From assembly GCA_008921705.1 (NCBI GenBank), contig VFFE01007079.1, positions 625,473-689,472 of the forward strand: a stretch of DNA of 64,000 nt. Reading direction: 5' to 3'. The notes beneath the pieces were generated by a model. The model did no database searches and was not told the origin of the DNA. It worked only from the letters and a program-made list of their open reading frames with translations. Of this stretch, positions 10,001 to 23,628 are shown one piece after another; the stretch's first letter is position 1, and every line of letters begins with the position of its first letter. The DNA is from Burhinus oedicnemus (Eukaryota > Chordata > Aves > Charadriiformes > Burhinidae). The translations under genes were made by a program, and so were the position numbers.

Positions 10001-12660
10001 TTCCAAACATAGCTCCAGCTGAGATCCCGATCAAGGACACAAGCAGTGTATCTCGTTTTACAGATTCTTGTAACTGGAAACCACTGTGATCATGTAGGCT
10101 GACTTCCAGAATAAACAATACGTACTACTCATTCCCACATCAATGGTGTCTACCCATAACTTCAGACCTTAAGTTAAGCAATAATATTTTTCCAGTGAAT
10201 GACTGACCTCAGCATATCAGGGTGGGATAGAAAACTGATCAAGAAGGCTATAATGTTATATTGCAAGACATAGATAATACAAGCATCTGAGATCTTGAGC
10301 GTGTGTATTAATGTACTTTACTAAATGGAAAACAGAAGAGAGGATGCTTTAAAAAAAATTATTTCATACTTCAAATTTTCCTTCTCTTTTAGATTGACTT
10401 GTCTCAAAACAAAGCTTGATGAGGCAAGGATCCCTGCAGAGACAAGGTGATCACAAAAAAAGTCAAGTGAAAAAAACAATCAAAAGAGATTAATTACTTC
10501 AACCAAGTTGTCCAACTCATATAAAGGGTTGATCCTACATCTTCTTACCTGCAGTAGGTTTCTGTGCTTTACATCACTTTGCAGGCATGCAAAAGATAGT
10601 GGATTGAGGCATTCAGAAGGTTTCTCCTCTTATCCTCAGAGTAAATATCTGGAAATAGTAGCGAGAGAACAGAGAGCATCAGTATCATAACTAAACATCT
10701 ATATGTATAGGATAAAACTTATAATTAAATTTTCACATTTTAATCAGTTGTACTTATTCATTAATACTGTTTGTATATACATATATCTATTACCAAACAA
10801 ATGCTGTTTCCTTCCTTTCTTTTCAGTAAGATACCTATGAACAAGTTACTTTTGACATGCATGTGTTATAGCAGATGGCAAGTATTATTGTCCCTACACT
10901 TCCAACAGTTCTAGAAACGAAAAAAAGTGATATGTACATCAAACTGTTTTATTTTAAATATAAAGATAATGAAAAAAAATACTAAAATTAATCTGTTAAC
11001 CCCTTGTAAGCAATGGAAAATATTGTCTTCCATCCAGTCATGTGAAGAACATAGAGCTATCAGGTCCTGTGTCATTAAAATGAATGTAAAAGAAGTGCAG
11101 TGAATTCCTTCGCATAGAACAAAATTACCATTAAACAAGATAACACTACGTCTGAAATCAGGGCAACATCCCAAAACATGCAAGTAGCTACCTTGAAACT
11201 CATTGTTAAAGAAAAAGAGAAATGCATAGGATTGCCCATAAGATCTGGAAAGACCTTGAAACCCACAAACCATAGCTGGCTATAAAGTAAATATTTTCAC
11301 AAATTCAGACACCAGAGTCTTCTAAAAGTGCAGTTTTCCCAAGTAATAGAAGATAAGCTAGTCCTGTGTCATTCAAACCAGGACAGACTGAGTGTACTCT
11401 GTGCTGATGTGGACACCAAAATTAGATCTGGCAAGGCATCTGCGGCGGCTGAAGTTTGAATTTCACTTTATGACTTCTCTACTTCCGCTTCTCTACTCTC
11501 AGCCCCGTTGAGGAAACTGGTACGTATTTTACACAGAAACCCAGGCAAGACATACTAACACTCTTGCATCTGGCGATCAAAGTGAATAGGAGGCATTGGT
11601 GATGGAAGTGGAAAATAGCCCAGAGCAGGCTTTTGATGCCCAGAGACATGGGAATACTGCTCCAGGTACCAAAATAAATCTACCATAAAATTTTATTGAC
11701 ACTTATAAATCTCCAGCAGTGCAGTGTAATTTGTTTCAGTGTGTTTCTTTTCCCAAAAAACAAAATGAAAGTTTTGTAGAAACAGTCTATGACACAATTA
11801 ACATTTCAGAAGACTGATAACATTAAAGGGCTTTGTATTTTTATTGGCTGAACAAACAAAAGATTCCCTTTGAGTTTCATGGACACTCTGGGTTATCAGT
11901 CCAAACCTGAGTTAAATTAGAAGTGATTGGGAGCTGCTACCATCTGTTGAGTGTGTGGTGGCTTGTGCTACATGAGTTCATATATTTTAGCAGACAGATG
12001 GGCAGAAACGTGCAGATCTTAGTCATTCAGCACCCTTGTTAGCGATCTGAATAGAGAGATCAGGAACATGGAAGGCATAGGAGTGAATTTTTTTTTAATT
12101 CCATGACAAAGTCCCCTGCATCATGATTTTGGCCTTTTTCAAGGATGTTTCTACAACTGCTTCCTCTGTTATATATATTGTGTGGTTAAGAAAAGCATTG
12201 TTCTTTCCAGGTGCTGTCAATCTTGGTCCTTTCTCTTTCTCTGAAATAAAATTAAAAAAACAAACAAACAAAAAAACCAACCACATTTCTGTTCGTGCCT
12301 TCAGGTGTTAAAACCCACACATTTTTTTTTCATGGATTGACTGTCACAGCAGTTAATGATGATGTGAGAGAACACTACTGTATCAGCTATGATTTAACTG
12401 TCTCTCTCTTTTCTCTCTTTCCTCCTACCCAACACAGCTTTCCAGGTCCAAAGTCACCAATTCTCCTACAGTGCAAAAAACCCCAAAATGTACTGGCAAG
12501 GAAACTATTGTTTAATGGACAACTGCTCTGAAAATTAATATATTTCTTGTAAAGACTGCATCATTGTAAGGTACATTATCTATCTTACTTCATGCTCAGA
12601 AAAATCCCTCTCCTATACTACATAGTCTAATGAAAAGGAACTGTTTTAAGCAAGAAAAGA
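10001..12660. other. Gene-free AT-rich stretch
   Basis: Nothing recognisable as a gene. Minus-strand frames of 60-120 codons at 10911-11273 overlap in two registers and look like chance open frames in AT-rich DNA. An (AAAC)-type tract lies at 12254-12277. Confidence 0.5.
12254..12277 (+). repeat. A-rich (AAAC)n tract
   Basis: A run of seven A followed by three CAAA units and another A run. It is a low-complexity tract preceded by AATAAA at about 12245; no element body is recognised upstream. Confidence 0.8.
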
Positions 12661-12669
12661 GGAAAAGGG

Positions 12670-12800
12670 AATAGAGCACTGCAGAGGGATTAAGGAGGCA
12701 CCAGTGCAGTTTTCTAGTTAACCTCAGCTTTTGTGTGCTCCTTCCCTCTCTGTGCATCAGTTTCCCCATCTAGAATTGGCAAACATTAATCCACGCAAGC
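12670..12800 (+). mobile_element. MIR/CORE-SINE-like remnant, central part
   Basis: The central MIR segment is clear: TAACCTCAGC, then CTCTCTGTGCATCAGTTTCC, then CCATCTAGAATTGGCAAACA followed by TTAATCC. This corresponds to the conserved stretch in which the family reads as CTCTCTGTGCCTCAGTTTCC and CATCTGTAAAATGGGGA. Orientation is plus. The left part, GAGCACTGCAGAGGG onward, is more eroded. Confidence 0.65.
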
Positions 12801-14200
12801 CATCATCAAATTCCCAGAGCCAATGCCATATCTTTTGGGTTTCCAAACATCTCTTTCTTATCAGTTACCTGTATTTCATCACGCCTCAAATTAGATAGTA
12901 AGATTTTGGAGCAAGGAGATTACCTTTTAATCTTCAAAACATTTACTACATTTTCAGAAATACATATATATATATATAGATTCATAAAAAATTCTACATC
13001 AGAGAAATGTCAAGGTTGTGAAATCAGCCACTCAACATTACAAAATGCCAATATAAAGGCTTCACATGCCTTTTACATACCCATATTTTTTAATCAGGTC
13101 CAGCTTTTTTGGATCCTATGTCTGTACTTTAATAAAGACCAGAAAATGTGGTCTCTTCCTGAAATCCTTCTTCATTGCTTATCCTGAAATTTTGTATAGT
13201 AGGTGTACCAAAAAACAAACATGACAAGAGTAATTGAAGGCTTCAGCACTATGCATAAAACAGGGGCACAGCTTCAATATTTCCTTACAAAATTTTGACA
13301 TGGAAATTGGCTCTGTATTTCTGACCAACACAACTCTCAGTGCAGTGCAATCAGAAGAAATTATGCTACATAACCAATGTACCAGACCTTAGAAGCGGAG
13401 CTACAGAACCTTTTAATGTATCTAAAATAAAAGATTTTTTTTCATTTTTTTGTCATTTTGAGGTTGATAAATCTTACTGAATGACCAGCATAAATAATGC
13501 ATAAAACGTCTCTTGTCTATCAGTTCAGCAAGGCAATACAAAATAATCTGAAAATTTTAAAACTGACAGAAGACCCTGGGCTAATGGTATTAAAGTCCCT
13601 TTGAAGACTCCTCTGCTTTCTGGGAGGCGGGCAACAGAAAGCAGAAGATTAGGATGAACTTTACTAGAACATGGTGAAGGGGTTGGTTTAATAGCTTTAA
13701 AAGGTGCATAGCTTTATAGAGAATACTCATTTTTACTCTGGTGAGACGTTCAAGAAAGTACAACATGAAATAACACTCATGCAGGTGTCAGATAAATGAA
13801 CTATGCCCCATCATGGTGCTTAGAGTTCATGAACTAATCATCTTTCGTCTGAAATCTAAAACAAAAGCACAGACTGGTTATGCTCTTCAATCTCAATAGT
13901 ATTTGCCTCTAAAGGAAAGCTTTAGCCCATAAAGCTCAAGCCAGATTCCAGTGTGAGTAATTATATTCTGCCTACAGTAATTATGTTCCCTTTGCAGTTT
14001 CACATGGAACTAATGTCCACCCACTTGCTACACTGAACTATTCTATTGCTGTGCGATTGCTGTGAGTAGCTGGAGAGTTGCTGGAGTGGGAGAGGTAACC
14101 TGGGGCCAGAGAAAGCTGCCGTGCATGGTGTCTGCATGGTGGCACACCATTCCCTGCCAACTGGCCCGGGGTCTGTACTGTGGCAGGACACACTGCTGAA
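12801..14200. other. Gene-free stretch
   Basis: AT-rich sequence to about 13980, then a somewhat GC-richer part (14000-14200) leading into the MIR-like remnant. A word related to GTAATTATRTTC occurs twice near 13957 and 13977. No gene seen. Confidence 0.5.
12963..12978 (+). repeat. Short (TA)n microsatellite
   Basis: About eight TA dinucleotides in a row in AT-rich sequence. Confidence 0.85.
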
Positions 14201-14204
14201 GGAA

Positions 14205-14325
14205 GGGTTATAATACCTGTGCCCACAATAAGTCTTCCTTGGAGATAATTCAATTTATCAGTATCTCACTAAGTGCTGTGGGATCTTACAGAAAGAAAGG
14301 CACTATGTACAAAGCATAAAGAGGA
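14205..14325 (+). mobile_element. MIR/CORE-SINE-like remnant, 3' half
   Basis: The segment follows the 3' half of MIR: GGTTATAATACCTGTGCCCA, an eroded TTGGAGATAATTCAATTTAT, then GTGCTGTGGGATCTTACAG and GAAAGGCACTATGTACAAAG. The last words match the form in which sauropsid copies read GATCCTCAGATGAAAGG followed by CGCTATA. It is in plus orientation and heavily diverged. Edges are approximate. Confidence 0.6.
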
Positions 14326-14329
14326 GAGT

Positions 14330-17300
14330 AGTTACTCCTTAAATGTAGCAGCAGACTCCTTTATTGTACAGAGCAGTAAGACACGCAGCGCTAAATACAC
14401 AGAAAGTTTGAAAATACACCAAAATGGCAGTGCCTTCTCTATTCTTAATGTGGGCTTCCATTGTCATTCAAGGTTTAGACCAGCAGCAATTCATGTTAAT
14501 GGATGTTTTTCCACGGACTTCAGCAGTTATCAGAGCAACCCTAAGCAGTCATTCTGCCTTGTGAATTTAGTATAGTCTGAAAAAGGCTCAGCTGAAGCTT
14601 TGCATCAAGATGAAATTCAGAAAGTGCATTAAACACAAGCCCTAAAAGGATGTTACCATTCTGCTTTAGCTGTGGAAACTGAGTAACTGGACAGTCTAAG
14701 TATGGGTTAATAGAACTGCACGTGCAACAGGCAACATTTCTGTCTTCCACGAAGAAAAAATAGCACCTGTTCTGCAGACATTTCCTGAGTAAGGAGGATT
14801 TTAAATTTCACAAAGAAAGAGAAGAAATCTTTCACTCAAAAAATGATCAGGTACCTGTAATAAGGACTTCCTAAATATCACTTTGTAAAGTGCAGCAATG
14901 ACTGGCCTGTTGCGAAGTAACCTATGAGCTCCTTCCAGTGCTTTTCTGAACAGCGTTTGGACACAAATCATGTAGAGGATCCACGTTTTAAGGACACACC
15001 GAACGCTTCGCCTCACTCACTATTACATCTAACTCAATAACTCCGTCCTTCTCTTCTTCATGTTCCTCAACAGATTATGTCAGTTCTCTCACAGATTTCT
15101 ATCTTGCTTTTACAACTCTGATTGTTGCTTAGAGTCCTGTCTACCTAACTACTGGTTACTCGGAAAAAATGCTCTGCTCTGTCTTTCACTAAGCACTGGA
15201 GTTTTTTGGTTTATCCTTGAAAAACACTATAGGACTTCACCTAAAATTATGTAAATAAATATATATAACAACCTTGAATTTAATCATTAACTGTCTATAG
15301 CCAATTTTCTACAATTAAAATATTTTTTCTTTAGCTGTTCATTATGTCCAGTTAGCTATATCTGACCAATTGTAACATTCTGGTTTGTTCCTGTTTTTTC
15401 AGTGCTTGCTGCAAGCTGACCTGTTTTAAGTACTCAGTATGTAAACAGCCTGACCAAATTCAGTGGGGCCCAAGTACTCAGACATAAGCCCATGGTTTAG
15501 CACCTCCTTGGTCTGAGTGCTCTCCTTGTATGTATTCAGTACATCAACAACGGTTTTCATTAGCTTTTGTCCCAAGATATTTTTGCTGCTAATGAACACA
15601 GGTCTACATCTGTCTATTTTGTTGATGAGATCTAAGAATAAAATCTAATTTTAGTAGTACAAGATAACAAGAGACAGAAATCAGCCAAAGCTGAATAAGA
15701 AGCTGAGTAGATACGAGTAAAAAAGAGATTAAAAAAAGGGAATCACATGAATCTGATCTATTTGTTATTTCAGCAGCTGTCTCCAATTTACCACCATGAA
15801 TAATAAGTCAATCACAAAAACTAAACAGTCAAGAATTTTTGTTAAATAGTACCTCAGACAAGTTACTGAATGTTATTCTATCACAGTTAATAGCCATTAT
15901 AAGACATTATGAAGTCCCTCTATAGACATTGCCCATTTTGGCTACATAGGAGCAGAGGAATTGAAAGATAATGCTGATATAATGATATTGCATTATATCA
16001 ATACATAAATGAATACATCTAAATAAACCTGGCCCAGTCTTCTAAATACAGGAGATATCTTTTTTTTGGTGCACAGTAGGGTCCATCCTAGTATATATAT
16101 GAAGCACTTCCATGTTACCAGGCTGGGTTAACAACCTTCACTGCCTCTGGCCCCACAGCCACTCCCCAGCAGCTGGCACTGTCATCTCGCTGGTACCATT
16201 CATCTCCGCGTGTGGTTGGACATGCGCTGAACATTTCCTAAGTGAAACGATCTGATTGAAAACAAACAAGATACTTGGGGAAAGTGTCAAAAAAACATTC
16301 CACAGATCCTCTTCAGCACACAGCCACATGGCCAGCTGAGTCAGTGCAGTTCAGGAGGTGGCAGGAAATAAGCAGGAATTTCTTTAACCAGCTCTGCCCT
16401 TAACGATTCACAACATGAAGGTGCAGTCAGGGCCTTTCCTAAACCTTCACAGATCCCCCCACTGCCCACTGTGCACTGCACTGCCCATCCTGCATTTGTC
16501 ACAGGGCTACATCCTGATGAATCTCCAGCATCAGATCAAATTGGGAAACAAGAGCCAGACCTTGATAAAGGAGAGCGGGTATCATTTGACAAATTGTTTT
16601 CTTTCTGCAGGGAAAGAATGGTATTCTTTGAGAAATGTGAATCATAACAAATTAACACAGACCCTCGTTTGGTCTGCTTTTCAAACTGAGGGCTTCGACA
16701 CGCAAACAAGTTGTTGCAGAGGAGCAACACAGCACAAGTGAGCTGCAAAGCAGCAACTCTCCATTTATTGTGAGGCAATAGACACTAGTTTATTCTTCCC
16801 TCATTTTTCTCTTTTCGAACTTCTTCATCTAAATCACCAACTGGCTTCTTCCCCTTTCTCTGTTTCTGGTCCCGCTCCGTTTTCAAGGCTGTTAATAATC
16901 AGAGTAGCTGATCTGCTCTTCTGTCTTGCAGTGGGACTTCAATATGGGCCGCTGGGTCACGTTACTGCTGGCCTTTTAAATTACATGCTGCTCTGGGGCT
17001 GTGCAGTAGAAATTTGCATCTCCCGTGGTTAACTTTCACAGTAGTTAAGAGCCTGTATTAAATTGGTCCATTCGCTACTTTAAGTTTTGCATATGCCTTT
17101 AGCTAGCACTGCTTATAGATTCTTGTGATGTGACTGTAACAGGCAGAGAGGTGATCTGTTTTTCTACTTCTTTAAATGGTTTTAAATGAAGCTTTTTGTC
17201 CACAGGCTCCAATGTTATGGGATGTGTAGGAGCCTCCTCATTTCCCAGCTCTGTTTCTCCCCAGGGTCTATGGCCTGAGCCCCAAAGATGAGTCTCAGTA

Positions 17301-20100
17301 CCCATAAGCTGATGGACACTCATCAGCTAATAGAATTTGAAGACAGAATATACATGTATTCCTGAAATACGTTGTGAATATAATCTCTGTATAAGCCTCT
17401 TACAGCTTTCAACATCTGTTCTGTTGACTGACATTTTCCCCGATGCTGTATGTTTCACAAATAAATCCCTGAGTAGGTTATTAATGTAGAAGTGTAAGTG
17501 ATGTTTAATGCTGATTGTGTACTTTAAAAGGGTGCTTATATGAAGAAATGTTATTCTGTATTTTTAGACCACTTGTTGGCCAAGAATATTTCGTGGTTTC
17601 CTCTTCCCTGAAAACAGTAGCCCATCCCTTTTATTGTTCATTTCCTGACCTCAGCCTTTTTGCTACTCTAAAGTCCTTCCAAGAAAAATCCTGACCTCAC
17701 TGAGCACACAGAAAAATTATATTGACTCCAGCATGGCCAGGGTTTCAGGCTTGATCTCCGGATTATTTGTGACATAGCTGTTTTGCAGTCAGTAATTGGA
17801 TAAGCATCCACATTGGATAAGCATTAGCCACATCAGGTATGTTTCCAATCCATATTAATTCTTAGAAAAGAGACACGATGTCAATAAAAAAATAACCTGT
17901 TTGTGAAAAAGGAGCTAAGTACACAATTCAGAAAAACCTCATCCCATCAGAAGATTTTTCTTTGCTGATTACCTTGTAGGACATTATAGGCCTTCTTATA
18001 GGGCATTTTTCTGGCTCACCTTTTTTGATTGGTTCTTTAAATTCAGTAATGGCCAGAGATGTCCTCTTTTAAAGAAGCTATTTTGCAACTGGTTTCTGCT
18101 TACCCATTTCTGCCAGCAGGTAGGACGTTTCTTCCAGTGTCTTCTCTTCCTTTTGCTACTTCTGAAAGGGATGGCACGTTACCAAAAGTGTCTGACCACA
18201 TAGCTGCATATTAAAGTACTTAACATAAATTTTATGTTTAAAGTTATGAGAAAAAAGGATTTTTTATTTTATGTATTAAAGTCATAAAGCTTGTCACTGA
18301 AGGTTTTATTATAAGAAAGGTTTCCCAGCTGAAGTCTGTCAGCTCTGGTAACAGAACAAGCAAGATGAAGCAAAGACCTTAAATAACAGATTTTGTCTTG
18401 TGCCCTTTCACATAGCTTCAGCCCTCTGGTTCAATCATTGGACCTTTGTGTTTCACACTATTTCAGCCCTTTCTCAGCTCTGTGAATGCCATAGCACACG
18501 TGCCTCTGGGACTTCAAACAAATTTGTGTCTGCCTGTCTTTGAGCAGCAGCTGTTTGAAGAGATGTAAGATAATTTTATCAAAAAAATGGATCTAGTGTT
18601 TATTCACCCACAGGTTTACAGCAAGCAGTAACTGCAGCCCATATCACAAAGGACTGAATAAGTCTAGTCTTAGGTAAACTTCAGGCTTTCCTGGGGCAGC
18701 TGGGGATAGTCAGAGCACGGCTGGTTTGAGCAGGGTGTTCCTGGCGGCTGCCTCGGCTGTGAGCTCTCCTTCCCACTGGGATAAACATGGAAGCAGAGTA
18801 ACATGCACGGAAAGGAAGAGAGATTTGCCTCTCCCATAACAGCTCAAGCATTTTGATACACCGTCTCATGCTTTTACCACAAACAGTAGCCTTTTCCTAG
18901 ATAGTTTGGCCAAATTCCCAGTATTTTTATTTCCATCTCTCTAGCATTGTCCATTTACGACAGCAGGAGCCTAGGGTTGTGCCCAGTTTCTATTGAGCAA
19001 CTTTATAAAGGTTTGGGGTACTTTAAAATTTTTCTGCCAGCCCTGGTGCGTGACTCAGCATAGCACAAGACAGCTCGCACCCTCAGCTACCATTGCTCTC
19101 CTTAGAGATAAAAGCAATCCCTACCAGTAGGAGGTGTTTTATCCCTCACAGCATCGGCAACGTATTTATGCAGGCATTACACATAGGCTGTGTCAAGTAT
19201 TCACAAAACTAGAGATTATAGCAGAATCTTTAGGGTCACAAATGTGAGCTTTTCTTCACAGCTAGGGAGCTACAAAATAACCTTTAAAAATAAGTGCATA
19301 AATGTTAACAGCTTGACCATAACCCCATATTTTCAGATGCTGAAGCTTGGAGTACAACATCAAATATTATGAGCTTCATGATAACAACACAAGACTTGGC
19401 AACACAGGAATTGTGGCAGCCCATTAAATTGTAGCATTTTATAATCAGGCATCTGGCATTCTTAAATATCCCACCCCGAGGCCCTGAACGCTTAAAGCCC
19501 AGTGGCATCCCACAGACATGAAAGGGACTCTGCCCAGGCACGGTAGCCTGCCTGCACGGATCACGTTACTGGAGCATGGTAACGCTGAGGAAGGAGGTTA
19601 AATTAACTAGCTTGGACAGAGGCTGTGCCAGCGCTGCCACTGTATGGAGTAGCCAGCATATGTCAAATCAAGACAATATTGGTCACTGAGCCACAAGGGC
19701 AGCTGCTCTGCATTCAGCACATCGTCTATTTTACAAGGATTAACAGCCCAGCATTACTGCAATGGCTGTTTATAGGTATGTACTCACTAAATTGCAACTC
19801 AAATAAAATTGCTGCTAACATTTGGCTTACTAGCTTGTGTGCTTGTCAAAAAGCGTCTTCATTAGATGATCTAAAAGCAAAACAAGAATCTACAGAAATG
19901 AGGAATTTGACAGAAAATTCAGAGAAATTTTAAGAGATAAGGAGACTGAAATTAACCAAGTTTTAGTAATAGAAACTGTTCTTTATGTGTGTTTAAAAAG
20001 CTGTAAGTGCTTATCTCAAGAAGCCTTTTTATTTGCTTTTTATTCTTTGGCAATTTTCGCAACAGAGAATTGTAAGATTTGAAACTGTGCGTGCATGTGC
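14330..20100. other. Gene-free stretch
   Basis: A long non-coding stretch of ordinary AT-rich composition with slightly GC-richer patches at about 16130-16240 and 17200-17290. Frames stay below about 110 codons and none is recognised. The only repeat noted is the 13-bp direct repeat at 17795-17824. The stretch could be intergenic or intronic. Confidence 0.5.
17795..17824 (+). repeat. 13-bp direct repeat
   Basis: ATTGGATAAGCAT occurs at 17795-17807 and again at 17812-17824, four bases apart; CCACAT follows each copy at slightly different spacing. It is a small local duplication. Confidence 0.8.
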
Positions 20101-20108
20101 ATATATAG

Positions 20109-20186
20109 CAGATCAGATGCTCAGTTGGTACAAATCCCTGACGTCAGTGGAGCTCTGCCGATACACCCCAGCTAAACGTCTGCTCG
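20109..20186 (+). repeat. Palindromic ancient repeat, copy B, with CRE core
   Basis: CAGATGCTCAGTTGG at the left (arm 20114-20136) mirrors the right arm at 20160-20182, with 15 of 23 positions complementary and several of the mismatches transitions. The centre reads CCTGACGTCAGTGGAGCTCT. Layout and words match the same sauropsid repeat as copy A at 6920-6997. In this copy the centre has become TGACGTCA (20139-20146), the full cAMP response element octamer. Confidence 0.65.
20139..20146. promoter_or_regulatory. Perfect CRE octamer TGACGTCA
   Basis: An exact palindromic CREB/ATF site inside the palindromic repeat. The family core reads TGACTTCA, so the site differs from it by a T-to-G change that creates a CpG. 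Whether it is bound is unknown. Confidence 0.4.
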
Positions 20187-20189
20187 GAT

Positions 20190-23100
20190 ATGTCTCCAGA
20201 CCGTTCATGTGAGGAGGCTGCTTCTCACTCTTTGGCCACAAATGCCTACAGTTGCCTGGTGATGGCCTCCCAGTGCAGGAGTCAGTGCCATTGAGGTACC
20301 CTCTGTGCATCTGCTCAAGCCCCTTCTGTTAAGCCTCTCATTAGTACAACGATGATCAGGCTATTACAGTGTTTGAGGCAAGAATTCAGTGGGATTTTAA
20401 CTGGTTTAAGCACTTACAGACACAGGAGAGGGGTGAGATGGTGTTGTGGGCTCTCTGGGTTCAGGTCATCGGCAACCGCTTGGGATTTAAGAAGAATGTT
20501 TTCCTCCAAAACAGTTTGTTCTGTAAGATATTTTATCATGAGGTTTCCCTGACATGCATGGTGGTGGCCACTTCTGAAGGAAGGATAACAAACTCACTAG
20601 ACCTTCAAGTATGATCTAATATGACAATTCTGACATTTCTATCAAATATTGAGCAGTGCAGAGCATGAAATCTGTACAGTCGTCTCTCTTTTGGTCATTT
20701 ATTCTTACTAATGGATCCTGGGGATAATGAATACTTTAGCTCCTGTTTACAATAGATAAATGTTCTACAATAATGCCTCTCACTAAGAAAACATAATTTT
20801 AAGTATGTAAGAGATAAAAAATAACTAGAGAAATATTGTGACAGATGGTGCCGCTCATGCTGCCTTAACATTTGGGCATGTTCTGTTTAATGTTTCTTTC
20901 ATTCTCCTGATTCAGAACAGAAAATCCAATTAAATTAAGCATGTTGTAACATTTCTGACATTTTTTTCTTGTTTTGTTCCTTCTTTTGCTGATGAAACTA
21001 GTGTGAATTTAATGCCCAGTTTAGATGAGGAATAGGAGGCCAGGGAAGTAATGTACTATGAGCAGACATAATGAAGGTTTTTCTGCCACACTGTGAACTA
21101 CTGCAGAGGGGGCAGCATGTACTTCAGGCTCTGTGTTTTTTCAGTCCTCTACCTCTTGAGGAAATGCAGTGAGTTGTGTTAAATTTGTGCTGATTTTTCT
21201 TAGGAAATATGGCTAAGATTTCCCAGGGGAAAAAGAGCTACACAACACTGAATTTACGTAATATTTTCCTGTGGTTTTCCTCATTTTGGAGGGCTTATGT
21301 CTGCCTCTTTGGAAAGCGCGGCGGAGATGATAGCCTGTTCCCAAATTTCTGTTCAAGCCGAGTTAAGCACAGACAAGACAGACAAAAAGGGAGACCCAGA
21401 TGTACCATCAGTAGACATGTTTTGACCATGTCTGTCATGGGATTCTTGTAGACATGAGGTTTAATTGCTTCCATCAAGCTTAAAATATTGCCTTTCCCCT
21501 TTCCTCTTTTCAACCAATTTTAAGTTTCTGTTGGAAGAAGGAGAACATATCACAAAGCTCCATTTCAGTGTGCTATAGCTCTCATTGTTGATGGGTCTAG
21601 ACACAGAGTCTTACCTTCTCAGAAACATCTCCATTTCACAGGAGTGAGGCTACACCAGAGAAGCACCAAAGGCTGGAAGGACACAGTGGCCACCACGGGT
21701 CTGCCTTTGGTCACTGCTCAGACATGAGCCAGAGGTCAGCAACTCAAAGTAGCTCTTACGTGTCTTTGGAGAAATGCATCCTCTCAGTTTTTTTACCAAA
21801 TTAATTCCTATTTCAGGCTGTTTTAACTATTCTAGGACTGTATCTGTGTCATCCTCTGGCAGTGCTTAGCTGTCTCGTTACCTACATCTTAGATTACATT
21901 TGGGATCTACAAACATGCTCAAAATAAGCAGGACAAACCTGGCAGGGGTTTTTAAAGAAAACTCTGGTCCTGCTCTTTCTCAGCATGAAGAATATTCTTT
22001 CCTATACATTTTGTATAGGTTCTTTCCTATAGGTTTTAGAAAGAGGATCCATAGGAAGAATCTGAGTTCTTCCCACTCAGACTCACAGGCTAGCACTGGA
22101 CAAGTCTGCAGGTGGGAACCCTATGTAAGGGTTCTTATATATCACATTTTACTTCCATATGTCAGCTCTACCAAACTGGCTTTTCCGTGGGCATGATCAT
22201 GTAATTCTTTCTCTTGCCGCCGAACTCTCACTCCTTTGAACTAATCCCACAGGTGTCTGGAGGGCTACTAAAGGGAGCAAAGTTAATGCTTTCTCTAGTT
22301 GGTGCCTTAATGCTGCTAAGTGGAAACCACCTCTCTGCTGAAAAGGAAATGTCTTACTGTGATTCAGTCTGGTTGTGTAAAGCAATCGCTTGCTGCCTGC
22401 ACCTTTTTCATACAGAGAAATTAAGAAAAATCTACACACAAAACACAGCAAGGGTCTGTAATTACTGCCGTTCCCGAGAGGCCCATGAACTGGCAATGCA
22501 CAACTTCTCTCTCATATTCGAGTCCTCCAGGATCAGCCTGAGGAAACAGGCAATTAAAGGCTCTATGACCCAGCTGCAGTTTTCGTTGTGTGATGATCAG
22601 AAACTCACCCCGAGGCAACAGCTGCAATTTCCAGGGAAGTTTGCTACTGTAAAGTAACATCTGAAGACACTTTGGTCATTTCAATCATTTTTAACTGTTT
22701 TGTCTCTACCACTCCCAGAGGAGAGTGAAATTTCATTCTGTTGCTTGAAGAAGAGAAAAAATATGCAATAAATCATTTCCACAGGGAAGAAATAATCCTA
22801 CATCTATAACTTCAGCTTTGGTCCCTAAATGTGTCTAGCTCACTTTTAAAGAAAATAGTGCTCAGCAAGAGTCTCTTCTGATTGCTATTAAAACAAATGC
22901 AACTGAAGACTTGGTAACCATATGAAAACTAAATTCAAATTGTATTGTAACTGGGCCATCTTCACCTTTTATGCTTTTTCTAGGTGCATTAATGTATGTA
23001 TTCCTTAATAGACTGATAGCAGCACACCTCAGAAAACTCCTTTCTTACAACTTGCAACAACCAAAAGAAAAGGAAGGGAGTGAGGCTGAAAAAAGATTCA

Positions 23101-23620
23101 GTTAAGTGTTTTCTTTTGCTATTGCTATTGCAGAAATTCTTTATTCTCCAGACTTCCATGACATTTGTGTGACATCTCCATGCAACAAATTCTGTTTTAT
23201 TCTATCAAATCAAATGAAAAGACAACCTGCAGAAATCTAAAAATATATGGTCCCCCTTGTATAAATATGAAATTATTTCAAGTGGGTACAAGCTGCTTTC
23301 ATCCCTCTATCTCTCTATGCATTTTTAATGTTTGCATTTTTCTTCCTCAGATGATTGATTTTGCAGGAACAGGTAACTTATTTTTAAGATTATATAGCTG
23401 ATTTGCTTCTGCGTTTGTCTGTTTGTTGCATGGGTGCCTTTCCTGGTGGTTTGGCAGGACTAGGTTTCTGTGGCATGAGAGGTTAATGATTTTTTTATAA
23501 AGTCCATGAAGGAAGAGTGATGCATGAGCAGAAAGTCATAAAAGAAGAGCACAAAAGATTATGGGGCTGTGGGGTATCTCATAAAAGTCTAGGGAAGTAA
23601 GAAATCTTGTCTTCCTGCAG
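20190..23620. other. Gene-free stretch
   Basis: Non-coding. It contains the longest open frame outside clear repeats and the CpG-island flank (22214-22657, 147 codons, plus strand), which has no domain, no coding-like composition and no splice structure that I can support. A small repeat of TCTTTCCTATA is seen at about 21996-22030. Confidence 0.45.
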
Positions 23621-23628
23621 GGAAACTT

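Noticed and set aside
22214..22657. 147-codon plus-strand open frame, the longest outside clear repeats and the CpG-island flank
   Set aside because: No recognisable domain, no promoter or splice context, and in-frame composition like the surrounding DNA. Length alone is not enough in 64 kb of six-frame sequence.
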